From: Candidatus Flexifilum affinis
GTDB lineage: Bacteria; Chloroflexota; Anaerolineae; Aggregatilineales; Phototrophicaceae
Direction: 5' to 3'
Length of the DNA stretch: 64,000 bases
Assembly: GCA_016713325.1 (NCBI GenBank)
Contig: JADJPJ010000017.1
Location: 1-64,000 of the forward strand
Shown here: piece by piece, positions 48,848-57,964 of the stretch
Numbering within the stretch: position 1 is the first letter of the stretch
Layout of the letters: the number at the start of each line of letters is the position of its first letter
Notes under the pieces: model-generated
The model's input: the letters and a program-made list of their open reading frames with translations, nothing else
Database searches by the model: none
Told to the model about the DNA's origin: nothing
Program-made: the position numbers and the translations under genes

Positions 48848-48980
48848 TTTCTCATAGACAATTCTAATATGTGCTTTGCTACCTCTTCGGTAAGATGTAA
48901 ATAACTTTGAAGCGCTGGTAGTCCCTAGAACGCGTCAAGTTGTCTCGTATAATGATGCTTTTGTTCCTAGAGGGTTCTTG

Positions 48981-49970
48981 GTGCACATGGCAGCTACGGA
49001 AAACCGCGATGAGTTGCTGGCGACCGTCGCCAGTCTTTACTACAAGCTAAACCAGAGTCAGGGCGAAATCGCCACACGTCTGGAGCTGTCCACCTCGACG
49101 GTGTCACGTTTGCTGCGCGAAGCCCACGAAAAGGGTATCGTTCAGATCCACATCCAGATGCCCATTCCCCGCGATCTGGAGCTGGAACAGATCTTCATCA
49201 AACGCTTCGGGCTCAAGGATATCTACATCCTTCAATCTCCGGCAGAAGGCACAGGCGATACCTTGCTGCGCGCGATCGGGCAGCTTGCCGCGACCTACGT
49301 CAAGCGCATCATCGACTCTTTCCCGCCCGGTTCTTCGATCGGAGTCGCCTGGGGAACCGGTGTGCATGCCGCCGTGAGCGCCCTCCCCGACCACTTCACT
49401 CAGAATATCGACGTCGTGCAGCTCATGGGCGGCGTCGGCGAACTGGTCATTGACGGTCCCGACCTGGGCCGCGTAGTCGCTCAGAAGCTCGGCGGTCGGC
49501 ATTATGACCTTCATGCGCCGGTCCTGGTCGAACGAGCTATTACCCGCGAAATGTTCCTGCAAGAGCCGATGGTGCGCGACAGCATCGAGCGCGCGCGCGC
49601 CGTCAAGCTGGCCATTGTCGGCATCGGGTCGATTCAGGATGAAGCCTCCAGCTTCCTGCGAGCGGGGCTGCTCAGCCGCACGGATCTGCTGAATCTCCGC
49701 CAGCAGGGTGTGGTCGGCGAGATCTGCGGGCACTTCTTCGACAAGCATGGGCGCTGTGAGCCGTTTGAAATCAACCAGCGCATCATGGGTCTGGAACTGG
49801 ATGACCTGCGCCAGATTCCGCACTCCATCGCCATCGCGCGCGGCCTGGCCAAGGTTCAGGCGATCTATGGCGTACTGAAAGCCGGTTTCATTCGCGTTCT
49901 GGCGACCGACGACATTACGGCGCGGGCTGTGTTCGATCTGGCCAACGCCGAGTTAAGCAAGAAAACATAG
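48981..49970 (+). CDS. SorC/DeoR-like sugar-sensing regulator (EryD-like)
   Basis: A transcription regulator of about 330 residues. N-terminal helix-turn-helix SQGEIATRLELSTSTVSRLLREA, then a SorC-type sugar-phosphate-binding domain (RNase/phosphosugar isomerase-like fold) with GVAWGTGVHAAVSAL and QLMGGVGE. EryD, the erythritol-operon regulator of Brucella, and DeoR of Bacillus are in this family. It diverges from the transporter operon and heads rpiB-dhaK-dhaL, so it probably controls both. GTG 48981 is 7 bases after AGAGGG; ATG 48987 and TTG 48978 are alternatives. Confidence 0.85.
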   Translation: MHMAATENRDELLATVASLYYKLNQSQGEIATRLELSTSTVSRLLREAHEKGIVQIHIQMPIPRDLELEQIFIKRFGLKDIYILQSPAEGTGDTLLRAIGQLAATYVKRIIDSFPPGSSIGVAWGTGVHAAVSALPDHFTQNIDVVQLMGGVGELVIDGPDLGRVVAQKLGGRHYDLHAPVLVERAITREMFLQEPMVRDSIERARAVKLAIVGIGSIQDEASSFLRAGLLSRTDLLNLRQQGVVGEICGHFFDKHGRCEPFEINQRIMGLELDDLRQIPHSIAIARGLAKVQAIYGVLKAGFIRVLATDDITARAVFDLANAELSKKT

Positions 49971-49993
49971 GGTTCAGCAAAGGGGAAATGCAC

Positions 49994-50458
49994 ATGAAAC
50001 TGGCTATTGGCTGTGATGACGCGGGCGCGCCGCTCCTCGAAACCGTCCGGGAAGTGCTGAAGGCTCGTGGAATCGAATTTGAGGACTACGGCGTGGGCGC
50101 CGAAGACAGGACGCTCTACCCGGACGTGGCACTTCAGGTCAGCGAGCGTGTCGCCGCTGGAGAGGTAGACCGCGGTATCCTGGTGTGCGGCACCGGCATC
50201 GGTATGAGCATTACCGCCAATAAGGTGCCTGGTATTCGCGCGGCCCTGGTGCACGACACCTATTCGGCGGAACGTGCCCAGTTGAGCAACGATGCCCAGG
50301 TCATCACGATGGGATCCCGCGTGATTGGCCCGGAACTGGCGCGCAAGATTGTCGACACCTGGCTCGATGCGCACTATGATCCGGCATCGCGTTCGGAGCC
50401 GAAGGTGAAGCGCATGAACGAGATCGATATGAAGTTCCGGCAGGAACGCGAGAAATAA
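49994..50458 (+). CDS. RpiB/LacAB-family sugar-phosphate isomerase
   Basis: A 154-residue isomerase of the ribose-5-phosphate isomerase B family. N-terminal LAIGCDDAGAPLLETV (normally G-C-D-H-A-G; here Asp-Asp, His absent), then VGAEDRTLYPDVA, the catalytic-loop Cys in LVCGTGIGMSI and NKVPGIRAAL. Family members also isomerise tetrulose phosphates (EryI, DerI: D-erythrulose-4-phosphate to D-erythrose-4-phosphate). Its position before dhaK-dhaL favours that role over ribose. ATG 49994 is eight bases after AGGGG; ATG 49988 is too close to it. Confidence 0.87.
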   Translation: MKLAIGCDDAGAPLLETVREVLKARGIEFEDYGVGAEDRTLYPDVALQVSERVAAGEVDRGILVCGTGIGMSITANKVPGIRAALVHDTYSAERAQLSNDAQVITMGSRVIGPELARKIVDTWLDAHYDPASRSEPKVKRMNEIDMKFRQEREK

Positions 50459-50493
50459 GCCAACGGCCGAGTGCCACCGGGAGAGAATGAGTC

Positions 50494-51498
50494 ATGCAGC
50501 GCCTGATCAATGATCCGACCGCGGTCGTCGAGGACATGCTGAAGGGGTTCGCAAAGAGCCATCCCGATCTGGTGGCGACGACGACCAACCCTCGCGTCCT
50601 GAAGTACGTTCACGCGCCCGTGCCCGGCAAAGTGGGAGTTGTCACCGGGGGGGGCTCGGGTCACAAGCCGGCGTTCGTCGGCTATCTTGGCCGGAACATG
50701 GTCGACGCGGTGGCGGTCGGCGAGATCTTCACCTCTCCGTCGGCCCAGGCTTTTGTCGACGCCTTCAAGGCTGCCGACGGCGGCGCCGGCGTGGCCTGCC
50801 TGTACGGGAACTATGCCGGCGACAACATGAATGTCAAACTGGCCCGGCGCATGGCAGAAAAAGCGGGCATCCGCGTCGAAGTCGTCGTCGCAAACGATGA
50901 TGTCCCCTCCGCTCCGCTGGCCGATCGCGATAAGCGGCGCGGGGTGGCGGGCGAGGTGCTCATGTGGAAAGTGGGCGGTGCCAAATCCGCCCTCGGCGGC
51001 TCGCTGGACGAGGTCATCCAGGCGGCGCAGAAAGCCATCGACAACACCCGCAGCGTCGGCATTGGCTTTACCCCCTGCACCATCCCGGCGGTGGGTAAGC
51101 CGAACTTCTCGATTGAAACAGGCAAGATGGAATTCGGCATCGGCCACCACGGGGAGCCAGGTATCGAGGTGACCGATCTCAAATCGGCCGATGAAGTCGC
51201 CCGCATGATGGTCGACATCGTGCTGCCCGACCTGCCGTTCGCCAGCGGCGACGAGGTCGTGGCGCTTATCTCCGGCCTGGGCGCCACCCCGATTATGGAG
51301 CTTTACATCCTCTACAACCGGATCCACGAGTTGCTGGCCGAGGCAGGCATCCGGGTCTATCGTCCTTACGTCGGCAACTACTTCACGTCGCTGGAGATGA
51401 TGGGCGCCACCCTGACGGTGATGAAGCTGGACGACGAACTGAAAACGCTTATCGACCTCGAAGCCGACAGCATGGGTCTCCGCCAGTTCTCCAGGTAG
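50494..51498 (+). CDS. dhaK: Dihydroxyacetone kinase subunit DhaK (ketose kinase)
   Basis: A 334-residue substrate-binding subunit. GGGSGHKPAF holds the substrate-contact Ser/Gly/His loop near residue 55, and the His that bonds covalently to the ketone lies at 218-219 in GIGHHGEPG. It works with DhaL, which carries the nucleotide. No PTS-linked DhaM is visible, so the pair may be ATP-dependent or use a distant PTS. In mycobacteria DhaK-type kinases phosphorylate erythrulose. Ribosome site GGGAGAG. Confidence 0.9.
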   Translation: MQRLINDPTAVVEDMLKGFAKSHPDLVATTTNPRVLKYVHAPVPGKVGVVTGGGSGHKPAFVGYLGRNMVDAVAVGEIFTSPSAQAFVDAFKAADGGAGVACLYGNYAGDNMNVKLARRMAEKAGIRVEVVVANDDVPSAPLADRDKRRGVAGEVLMWKVGGAKSALGGSLDEVIQAAQKAIDNTRSVGIGFTPCTIPAVGKPNFSIETGKMEFGIGHHGEPGIEVTDLKSADEVARMMVDIVLPDLPFASGDEVVALISGLGATPIMELYILYNRIHELLAEAGIRVYRPYVGNYFTSLEMMGATLTVMKLDDELKTLIDLEADSMGLRQFSR

Positions 51499-51511
51499 TC
51501 TGCCGATAACA

Positions 51512-52153
51512 ATGGACTCCTTCCCGGCCGCAAACGGCTCACAAATCATCCGCCGCCTCGTCGCGACCATTCAGGACAACGCCGCCTACCTGAGTGAACT
51601 GGATGGCGCTATCGGCGACGGCGATCACGGCATCAATATGAGCAAAGGCTTCGGCCTGGCCCTGGCACAGCTCGACGAGCAGGCCGATCTCTCGACTGGG
51701 CTGGCGACTTTGGGCGAGACGCTGTTTACCGAAATCGGCGGCGCCATGGGTCCGCTCTATGGGACATTCTTCAGCGAGATGGCTGCGGCCTGCCAGAACC
51801 GCAAGACAATAGATGCCATACTCTTTGGAACAATGCTGCAAGCCGGTCTACATGGTGTGCAGGACCTGGGCGATGCAAAGGTCTGCGACAAAACGCTGGT
51901 CGACACGCTGGCGCCGGCCACAAAGAGCTATGTGGCAGCGCTCACCGCAGGCGCGACCTTTGCGGAGGCGCTCCAGCGCATGGCGCGAGCGGCAGAATCC
52001 GGCAAAGAGTCGACGCGTGATCTGGTCGCCCAGATCGGCCGAGCCAGCCGCCTGGGGGAACGGACGCGGGGACACCTGGACGCCGGCGCCACCTCCTGCT
52101 ACTTGATTCTGGACGCGATGGCGGGATCAATGCTCGCACTCCTGGCCAAATAG
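51512..52153 (+). CDS. dhaL: Dihydroxyacetone kinase subunit DhaL
   Basis: A 213-residue nucleotide-binding subunit. The three Asp that hold two Mg ions are in GAIGDGDHGINM, GGAMGPLYGTFF is the phosphate loop, and GRASRLGERTRGHLDAGA is the closing motif. Starts 13 bases after dhaK, so the two are co-expressed. Complete for the family. Confidence 0.92.
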   Translation: MDSFPAANGSQIIRRLVATIQDNAAYLSELDGAIGDGDHGINMSKGFGLALAQLDEQADLSTGLATLGETLFTEIGGAMGPLYGTFFSEMAAACQNRKTIDAILFGTMLQAGLHGVQDLGDAKVCDKTLVDTLAPATKSYVAALTAGATFAEALQRMARAAESGKESTRDLVAQIGRASRLGERTRGHLDAGATSCYLILDAMAGSMLALLAK

Positions 52154-52178
52154 ATCCCGATAGGACGAACGAACAAGC

Positions 52179-52460
52179 GTGGCAAGAGCAGTGCTGATTT
52201 CGCTGGACGGTCAGACCCGGGATATGGGCCAGGCGGAATACCCACCCCACGGTCCGCTGGTGGTCCGCGGCGTCGACGCGGAACTATTCCCGACGATACT
52301 GTCCGACCACACCATCCTCGGAGAAGTGGCTCTGACGGGATTCAAACTTGAGCAATCAAGAAAGAATCCCAGACAAAATGCATCTACAGGGAAAGTTTCG
52401 GTTGCTGCTGGACTGGCGGGACGCGAACCGGAACAGCGTGAAAAACCTGCTGTGCACTAG
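52179..52460 (+). CDS. Short unidentified protein after dhaL
   Basis: A 93-residue frame from GTG 52179 with AGGA ahead, starting 25 bases after dhaL. The first 55 residues (VLISLDGQTRDMGQAEYPPHGPLVVRGVDAELFP onward in two parts) look protein-like; the rest is Gln/Glu/Arg-rich and may be read-through after a lost stop. No family recognised. It could be the remnant of a longer gene cut by the disordered region that follows. Confidence 0.3.
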   Translation: MARAVLISLDGQTRDMGQAEYPPHGPLVVRGVDAELFPTILSDHTILGEVALTGFKLEQSRKNPRQNASTGKVSVAAGLAGREPEQREKPAVH

Positions 52461-52730
52461 GATTTGAACCTGGCTGAGGGAAAGAAAAACGCTGCTGGAC
52501 ACTTCGGCAGCATTTATTGAGTGAGAGATCGGCGCACTAGGAGCTATTTCGAGCCCAGTTCTTCCCCTGTTTCCGCTGTGGAGTTCCTGCAGCAGCTTCA
52601 ATTCCCTCAGCGTGAGCAACTCACGCAACTCTCAAACCGAAATCACATGGCTGGTTCAGGTGAGTCGGGCGCATACAGCACGCCCCGACCCACCAGGCCG
52701 CGCCGTCGCGGAAGCTGACGACGCCTTCCA

Positions 52731-53020
52731 ATGAACAACCGGGAGGAAGCAGTGCTGGAGCGAATGCCGGACGGTGAAAACGATGCCGTCTCGTGCTGGC
52801 TGACAGCGGCGTCGCTGCGAGAACAGGTGAACCGCATCCTGGATGGCGGCGACGAGCGGACGAACGTGGCGCAGTGGATCGGGCATGTGCTCAAGCGTCT
52901 CGGTTTGATGGACCGCAGACGCCGGTAGCGCATGGCTGAAGGGAAGCTCTACGCCATCGACCGAACGCAGATGCTGGACATGATGTAGCGCTACGCCGTA
53001 CAGCCGCTGGCGAAGGTGTA
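52731..53020 (+). pseudogene. Relic of an unidentified gene, with two in-frame amber codons
   Basis: The frame from 52731 gives 65 residues (MNNREEAVLERMPDG to VLKRLGLMDRRRR). It continues past TAG at 52926 with MAEGKLYAIDRTQMLDMM, then past TAG at 52986 with RYAVQPLAKV before a third TAG. The joined text looks like the C-terminal winged-helix end of a plasmid or phage primase/helicase, a weak guess. Each TAG is one substitution from a sense codon. The stretch 52461-52730 before it shows no gene. Confidence 0.4.
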
Positions 53021-53027
53021 GACGTAA

Positions 53028-53073
53028 AAACCGATCAGACCCGTCAGCGTTCGCTCGGCCGGCTGATCGGTTT
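53028..53073. terminator. Intergenic terminator-like hairpin
   Basis: AAACCGATCAG (53028-53038) pairs perfectly with CTGATCGGTTT (53063-53073), with a 24-base GC-rich loop, AAAA before and a T-rich end. It follows the relic gene and precedes the next regulated gene. Confidence 0.6.
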
Positions 53074-53242
53074 GATTGATTCTTGCAAATCCTCGCTCTA
53101 ATGATGTTTTTCCACTCTACGCGCAGTTGCCTGACCCACAAGTTCTTGGACGAGATCGTTTGCGACTACTTCAGGTCGTGCTGGCAGTCACACGCAGATC
53201 TGAAGTGAACTCCGGCGGACAATCCGGACTCCAAACTCGTAG

Positions 53243-53285
53243 TTGACAACAAGTGCATTCTGCCATATCGTGCATCATGCACGAT
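53243..53285 (+). promoter_or_regulatory. Promoter with palindromic GntR-type operator
   Basis: TTGACA (53243-53248), 17 bases, TATCGT (53266-53271). A perfect 19-base palindrome ATCGTGCATCATGCACGAT occupies 53267-53285, covering the -10 box. Its core TGCATCATGCA recurs as its complement at 55194-55204. Binding here would block transcription of the dehydrogenase gene. Confidence 0.75.
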
Positions 53286-53309
53286 TACATAACATCAAAG
53301 GCGAGTTGA

Positions 53310-54337
53310 ATGAGGTCTGTCATTTTGGCCAGTCCAGGTCGTCTGGAGGCGGTAGATATCTCTCCGCCACCGCCACCGGGTAGAGACGAAGTGCAGGCTG
53401 CCGTGTGCCGGGTGGGCATTTGTGGAACAGATCTCCATGCATTCAGAGGAACGCAGCCGTATTTTTCCTACCCTCGTATTCTGGGGCATGAGTTGTCTCT
53501 CAGGGTACTGGCGATCGGTGAGACCTCGCATGAGCATGATTTTGTCGTCGGCGATTTATGTTGTGTGCGCCCGTACCTGCACTGTGGTCAGTGCAGCTCG
53601 TGTCGCCGGGGCCTCGAAAACTGCTGTGAGAATTTGCAGGTTGCATGGGTGTTCATCGCGACGGAGGAATGCAGGAACTCATCAACTTGCCCATCCGACA
53701 TCTCCACAAATCCAGTCTGCTTTCGCCCGAAGCCCTGGCACTGGTGGAGACGCTGAGCATCAGCCGGCATGGTGTTCAAAGGGCGCGCATTGAGCCCGGG
53801 GACGTCGTCTTGGTTGTCGGCATGGGACCGATCGGGTTAGGGGCCGCGCTATTTGCCCACTTGGCCGGCGCACGGGTCCTCGCCATGGACATCAGCGGCG
53901 CACGTTTGGCCTTTGCTGGTCAGCAGCCTGGGATTGACTGCTGCATCGATGCGCGGCTCGACATTCTGGATCAGCTCAGGGCAGCGTCCGGCGATCACCT
54001 GCCGACAGTCATTCTGGACGCGACGGGAAACGCCGCATCGATGATGAAATCGTTCGATTACGCCGCTTATGGCGCACGCATCGTTTTTCTTGGCCTGGTT
54101 CAGGGAGAAATTGCCTTCTCCAGTCCCAATTTCCATCGTAGGGAGCTTACGCTGCTGGCCAGTCGCAACGCCAGGGCGGACGATTTCACGCAAATCATTT
54201 CCTTGCTCGAACAGGGAAAGATGAGCGTGACTCACTGGATTACTCATGCCGTTTCGGAGTCGCAAATGCTGGTCGAATTCCCATCATGGCTCAATGTCCA
54301 GAATGGTGTCATCAAAGCCATGCTGCATTTCGAGTGA
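53310..54337 (+). pseudogene. Zinc-dependent alcohol dehydrogenase, one frameshift
   Basis: A medium-chain zinc dehydrogenase, about 342 residues when joined, resembling sugar-acid/polyol dehydrogenases such as L-galactonate-5-dehydrogenase and sorbitol dehydrogenase. Catalytic zinc ligands in GICGTDLHAF and LGHELS; structural zinc Cys cluster LHCGQCSSCRRGLENCC; cofactor loop VVGMGPIGLGAALFA with Asp after AMDISGA, favouring NAD. The frame changes near 53640-53650, between CCENLQV and MGVHRDGGMQE. Both parts are otherwise clean. It is controlled by the palindromic site just upstream. Confidence 0.75.
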
Positions 54338-54353
54338 GTCGATCGTCGACTCA

Positions 54354-55053
54354 TCAGGAGGACATTTGGGCGTGCAGAAATGCGCTTACCCGTTCCTCTA
54401 CACCGCGGATGTGGTTCGCGAGGAGCTCCCTGGCGTTATCCATTGCGCCGATTTGCAGGGCATTCACAATTTGACGATGCTCCGCCGTCGAGTAGCTCCT
54501 GTCAATCAGCCCGACACCGGTGTAAAGACGGGACAAGTGCAGATGGACGTGAAGGTCTTCCCATGCTTTCAGTAGAAAACTATTCCCAGACATGCTGACA
54601 AGCGTGCGATGGAAACTGTGATCAATCAGGAGATAGTCCTTGAAGTCACTGTAAACTGTGCCGTCGCTGACCTTGTCCAGTTGGCAGACAAGGTTTTCTA
54701 GCTCGTCGACCAGAGGATTCGGCAGTTCGGCGAGACTGAGCGCATGAGTTTCCAGAACATACCGTAAGTCGAACAACTGATGCAGTTCGGTGACGGTGAG
54801 CAGGGGACGACAAAACCCATAGTTCGTCTTCTGTTGCACAAGGCGCTCGCCGTTGGTGCGCATCAATGCTTCTCGGACGGGTGTGTTGCTCATCTCGTTG
54901 TTTTGCCAACCCGTCAATGCTCAGTTGAGCGCCAGGCTCGAAATCCTGATTGACGATTGCCGCGACGAGGGCGTTATAGGCGATGTCTGCAAGGGATTGA
55001 TGCTCACGGCGAGTGAGCGCAGTGTAGTTTTGCCTGGTATGTTGATCGGTCAT
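54354..55053 (-). pseudogene. GntR/FadR-family regulator, one frameshift
   Basis: A repressor of about 230 residues. Winged helix: SLADIAYNALVAAIVNQDF, then, after a shift, MSNTPVREALMRTNGERLV. A C-terminal FCD ligand domain follows, with metal His/Asp residues at LLIDHSFHRTL, TAEHRQIV and LLANHIRG. The shift lies at the A run near 54899-54904, in the middle of the HTH, where one or two bases seem lost. It lies between the two palindromic operators (53267 and 55194) and is their natural reader. Ligand probably a sugar acid or related carboxylate. Confidence 0.75.
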
Positions 55054-55154
55054 GACACGGTATTCCTGCGAGCATAGCTTCCCGACAGCCTTGTGACGCA
55101 AACCACAAGTAAGTAGACCACAGCGCTGATCCGTTCACAAGGCGATCGATTTCA

Positions 55155-55204
55155 TTGACATGACTCCCAATGTATGATAGCGTTCGTGTATCATGCATGA
55201 TGCA
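55155..55204 (+). promoter_or_regulatory. Promoter region and second GntR-type operator
   Basis: TTGACA at 55155-55160; the best -10 is TATGAT at 55173-55178, with short spacing. A perfect palindrome ATCATGCATGAT lies at 55190-55201, and TGCATGATGCA at 55194-55204 is the exact complement of the operator core at 53271-53281. It should control the binding-protein operon and possibly the divergent regulator gene. Confidence 0.65.
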
Positions 55205-55240
55205 CTATATACCATTTTCGTTCATCTGTGAGGGGGAACC

Positions 55241-56734
55241 ATGAATCATCTCAGGCTTCTTCGTCTGCTGTTTGTTGTGCTTGCATTATTTGCCGTTAGC
55301 GCCAGCGTGTCTGCCCAGGACAAACCGTTCGACGGCGTCACCGTGAACATCCTGAGCTTTGCAGGCCCGCAGGTGACTGAACCCCTGTTGCGGCGCGGTC
55401 CAGATTTCGAGGAACTGACTGGGGCAAACATCGAGGTCACGACGGTTCCTTTCGCAGAGCTGTACAACGCCATTCTCACCGACCAAACCACCGGCACGAA
55501 CAGCTACGACGCATTCGTCATGTCGCCCCAATGGAATGCGGACTTTGTTGCTGCAGGAGTCCTCGAGGATCTGACGGACAATGTCGCCGGGGATGCGGAC
55601 ATCATGTGGGATGATATTGCCCTTTTCTTCCGTAATTACATCGCCACGTACAACGGCAGTATCTACGTGGTGCCGCTCGATGGTGACTTCCATATGATCT
55701 ATTACCGAACCGATCTCTTCGCAGACGCGGGCTTGGATGCACCGGCCACCTGGGAGGACTATCTTGCGGCGGCAGCGCAATTTCATGGGCAGGACCTCAA
55801 CGGCGACGGCCAGGCCGACTACGGTTCCTGTATCCCCAAGGTTCGTCAGGGACAGAGCTTCTGGTGGATCGTCGACTTCGCCAGCGGACGCCTGCAGTCA
55901 CAGGGGACAGGGCAAGGAGTATTCTTTGACCAGGACACGTTCAACCCCCTGTTTGGACCCAATCCCGCCTTCATCAGGGCGCTGGAGTTGTACAACGAGA
56001 CGACGCAGTTCGGGCCGCCCGACGAACTGACGCTCGATCTGAACAGCACCCGTGACCTGTTCCTGACCGGTCGCTGCGCATTGTCGATTGACTGGGGCGA
56101 CATTGGAGCGCTGGCCATCGATCCTGAACGCTCCACAATGCAGGATAAAGTGGGCGCGGCGATCATCCCCGGATCAACCGAAGTTCTGGATCGTGCAATT
56201 GGCGAGCTTGTTCCGTGTGATGAAACGACCTGTCCCTACGCCATTGACGGTGTGAACTACGCGCCATTCGCCGCGTTTGGCGGTTGGGGCGGCGCGGTCA
56301 GTGCGGCGGCGGAAGACCAGGTGAAAGATGCCGCCTACGCTTTCTTCTCTTACCTCAACCAGCCGGCGCAGTCGAACGTTGACGTCACGATCGGCGCCAG
56401 CGGTTACAACCCGTATCGTCTTTCGCAAACGACTGGCACTGAACCGTGGATCGCGGCGGGCTTCAGCGAGACGGCGGCGCAGAATTACCTGAGCGCGATT
56501 GAGGCCAGCCTGAGCAGCCCGAACATGGTGCTCGATCTCAGTATCCCGGCGACCAACCGTTACCTTCAGGTCGTTCTGGATACCGTCGTCAGCCAGTATC
56601 TTGCGGGCGAATACACGGCCGAGGAAGCCGCACAGGCGATCTACGATCAGTGGAACGAGATCAGCGATGAAGTCGGACGCGACGCACAACACGCCGCGTA
56701 CCTTGCGTCGCTCGGCAACTCGACATCAGAGTAG
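55241..56734 (+). CDS. CUT1 solute-binding protein
   Basis: A 497-residue family 1 sugar-binding protein. The signal peptide ends VSASVSAQDK, without lipobox. Features: FEELTGANIEVTTVPFAELYNAI, YDAFVMSPQWNADFVAAGVLEDLTD, YVVPLDGDFHMIYYRTDLF, and a calcium-like loop DLNGDGQADYG. Four Cys (GSCIPK, GRCALS, PCDETTCPYA) suggest disulfides. It heads the first right-hand importer, with a GntR-type operator upstream. Confidence 0.88.
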   Translation: MNHLRLLRLLFVVLALFAVSASVSAQDKPFDGVTVNILSFAGPQVTEPLLRRGPDFEELTGANIEVTTVPFAELYNAILTDQTTGTNSYDAFVMSPQWNADFVAAGVLEDLTDNVAGDADIMWDDIALFFRNYIATYNGSIYVVPLDGDFHMIYYRTDLFADAGLDAPATWEDYLAAAAQFHGQDLNGDGQADYGSCIPKVRQGQSFWWIVDFASGRLQSQGTGQGVFFDQDTFNPLFGPNPAFIRALELYNETTQFGPPDELTLDLNSTRDLFLTGRCALSIDWGDIGALAIDPERSTMQDKVGAAIIPGSTEVLDRAIGELVPCDETTCPYAIDGVNYAPFAAFGGWGGAVSAAAEDQVKDAAYAFFSYLNQPAQSNVDVTIGASGYNPYRLSQTTGTEPWIAAGFSETAAQNYLSAIEASLSSPNMVLDLSIPATNRYLQVVLDTVVSQYLAGEYTAEEAAQAIYDQWNEISDEVGRDAQHAAYLASLGNSTSE

Positions 56735-56809
56735 TCGCCCTGGCTTCATTTGTTGCATGGACGGGCGGTTGCCTGAAATCAGCCGCCCATAATGACCTGA
56801 GGTGAGTTG

Positions 56810-57964
56810 ATGACGCGGATTTCGACCCAGCGACGGACTCTTATGGAACGCCAACCCGCAGTCACCAAACGGATCCCTTCTTCGTTGCGTGAAGGCCCGG
56901 TTCGAAGTAGCTTCTTCTGCCCGCCATCGGCATCATCCTTCTGCTGTCCATCTTTCCCTTGGTCGCCTCCCTCTTTCTGTCCGTCGCGCGTGTCAACTTT
57001 GCGCGCGGCGGCGTCGAAATTACTTTTGTCGGCTTCAGCAATTACCAGAAATTGCTTTTGGCAGCCAGCAGCGCCACTTGCTCGGCAAGTTCGGCGAAGT
57101 GCCGTTTCTCGGTTGGGTGCTTATTTTCGCCGCCGCCGGGCTGTTGATCTACTGGTGGTATCGCTATCTGGTCGGGGGAAAGGCACGACTTCGTGGGAGC
57201 GTTCTGCGCCTCGTCGCGGTAGTCGTGACTACAGGTCTGGTCTGGCTCTGCGTCAGCACCCTCACCGGCGGCGGTCTGCCCGGAACGATGGTTGTCACGC
57301 TGATTTTCGTGATTGTCGGAGTCTTCTTCCAATACACCATCGGTCTGGCGCTGGCCATGCTGCTGGTCCAGAACCTGCCTGGCAAGCGCTTCTTCCGGAT
57401 CGTCTTTCTCTGCCGATGATGATCACCCCGGTGGGTATTGCGTTCCTCTTCAGGATGCTGACCGACACGCATGTCGGCCCTCTTGCGCCGGCTCTGACGT
57501 CGTTGGGGTTAAGCAATGTATCGGCCTGGGTTGCCACGGCGGAAGGCGCCCGAACCGCCGTCCTGATCGGCGACATTTGGCAATGGACGCCGTTCATGTT
57601 CATCATCCTGCTGGCAGCGCTGGAGGGCACATCCAGGGATCAGCTTGAAGCCGCGTACGTCGATGGTGCAACGCGACTCCAGGTATTCCGATTCATCCTT
57701 CTGCCCCAGATCGCCCCGGTCAGCCTGACGCTGATCCTGATCCGCCTGATCGAGGCATTCAAGATCATCGACATTCCGCGAATACTGACCGGAGGTGGCC
57801 CCGGGACAGCGACCGAAACGCTCACCATGCATTCCTACCTTGAGTGGCGGTCGCCCAATCTTGGCGGTTCAGCAGCCATCAGCTATTTGCTGCTGCTGCT
57901 GGTGACCTTTGTTGCCGTCATGTTCGTCAATGTCATTCGACAGCAGATAATCGAGAGACTCTAA
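56810..57964 (+). pseudogene. CUT1 ABC permease, MalF-like, three frameshifts
   Basis: About 384 residues when joined. ATG 56810 has GAGGTGAG ahead. Frame changes near 56912-56918 (before LPAIGIILLLSIFPLVASLF), 57050-57060 (after FVGFSNYQKLL) and 57408-57412 (before LPMMITPVGIAFLF). The rest is clean, with EAA loop RDQLEAAYVDGATRLQVFRF and LTGGGPGTATETLTM. An insert of about 70 residues with two extra helices (GWVLIFAAAGLLIYWWYRYL, LVAVVVTTGLVWLCV) stands between the FVG segment and the core. Three indels with no nonsense changes suggest sequencing errors. Confidence 0.75.

Noticed and set aside
48211..48977. Searched for a CRISPR array or tandem repeats in the AT-rich promoter spacer and elsewhere
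   Set aside because: No regularly spaced direct repeats of array type were found in the window.
52453..52540. A possible leftward tRNA: GGTTCAAATCC-like T-loop at about 52461-52471
   Set aside because: No matching acceptor stem, D-arm or anticodon arm could be built around it, and the T-stem has a mismatch. At most a tRNA fragment.
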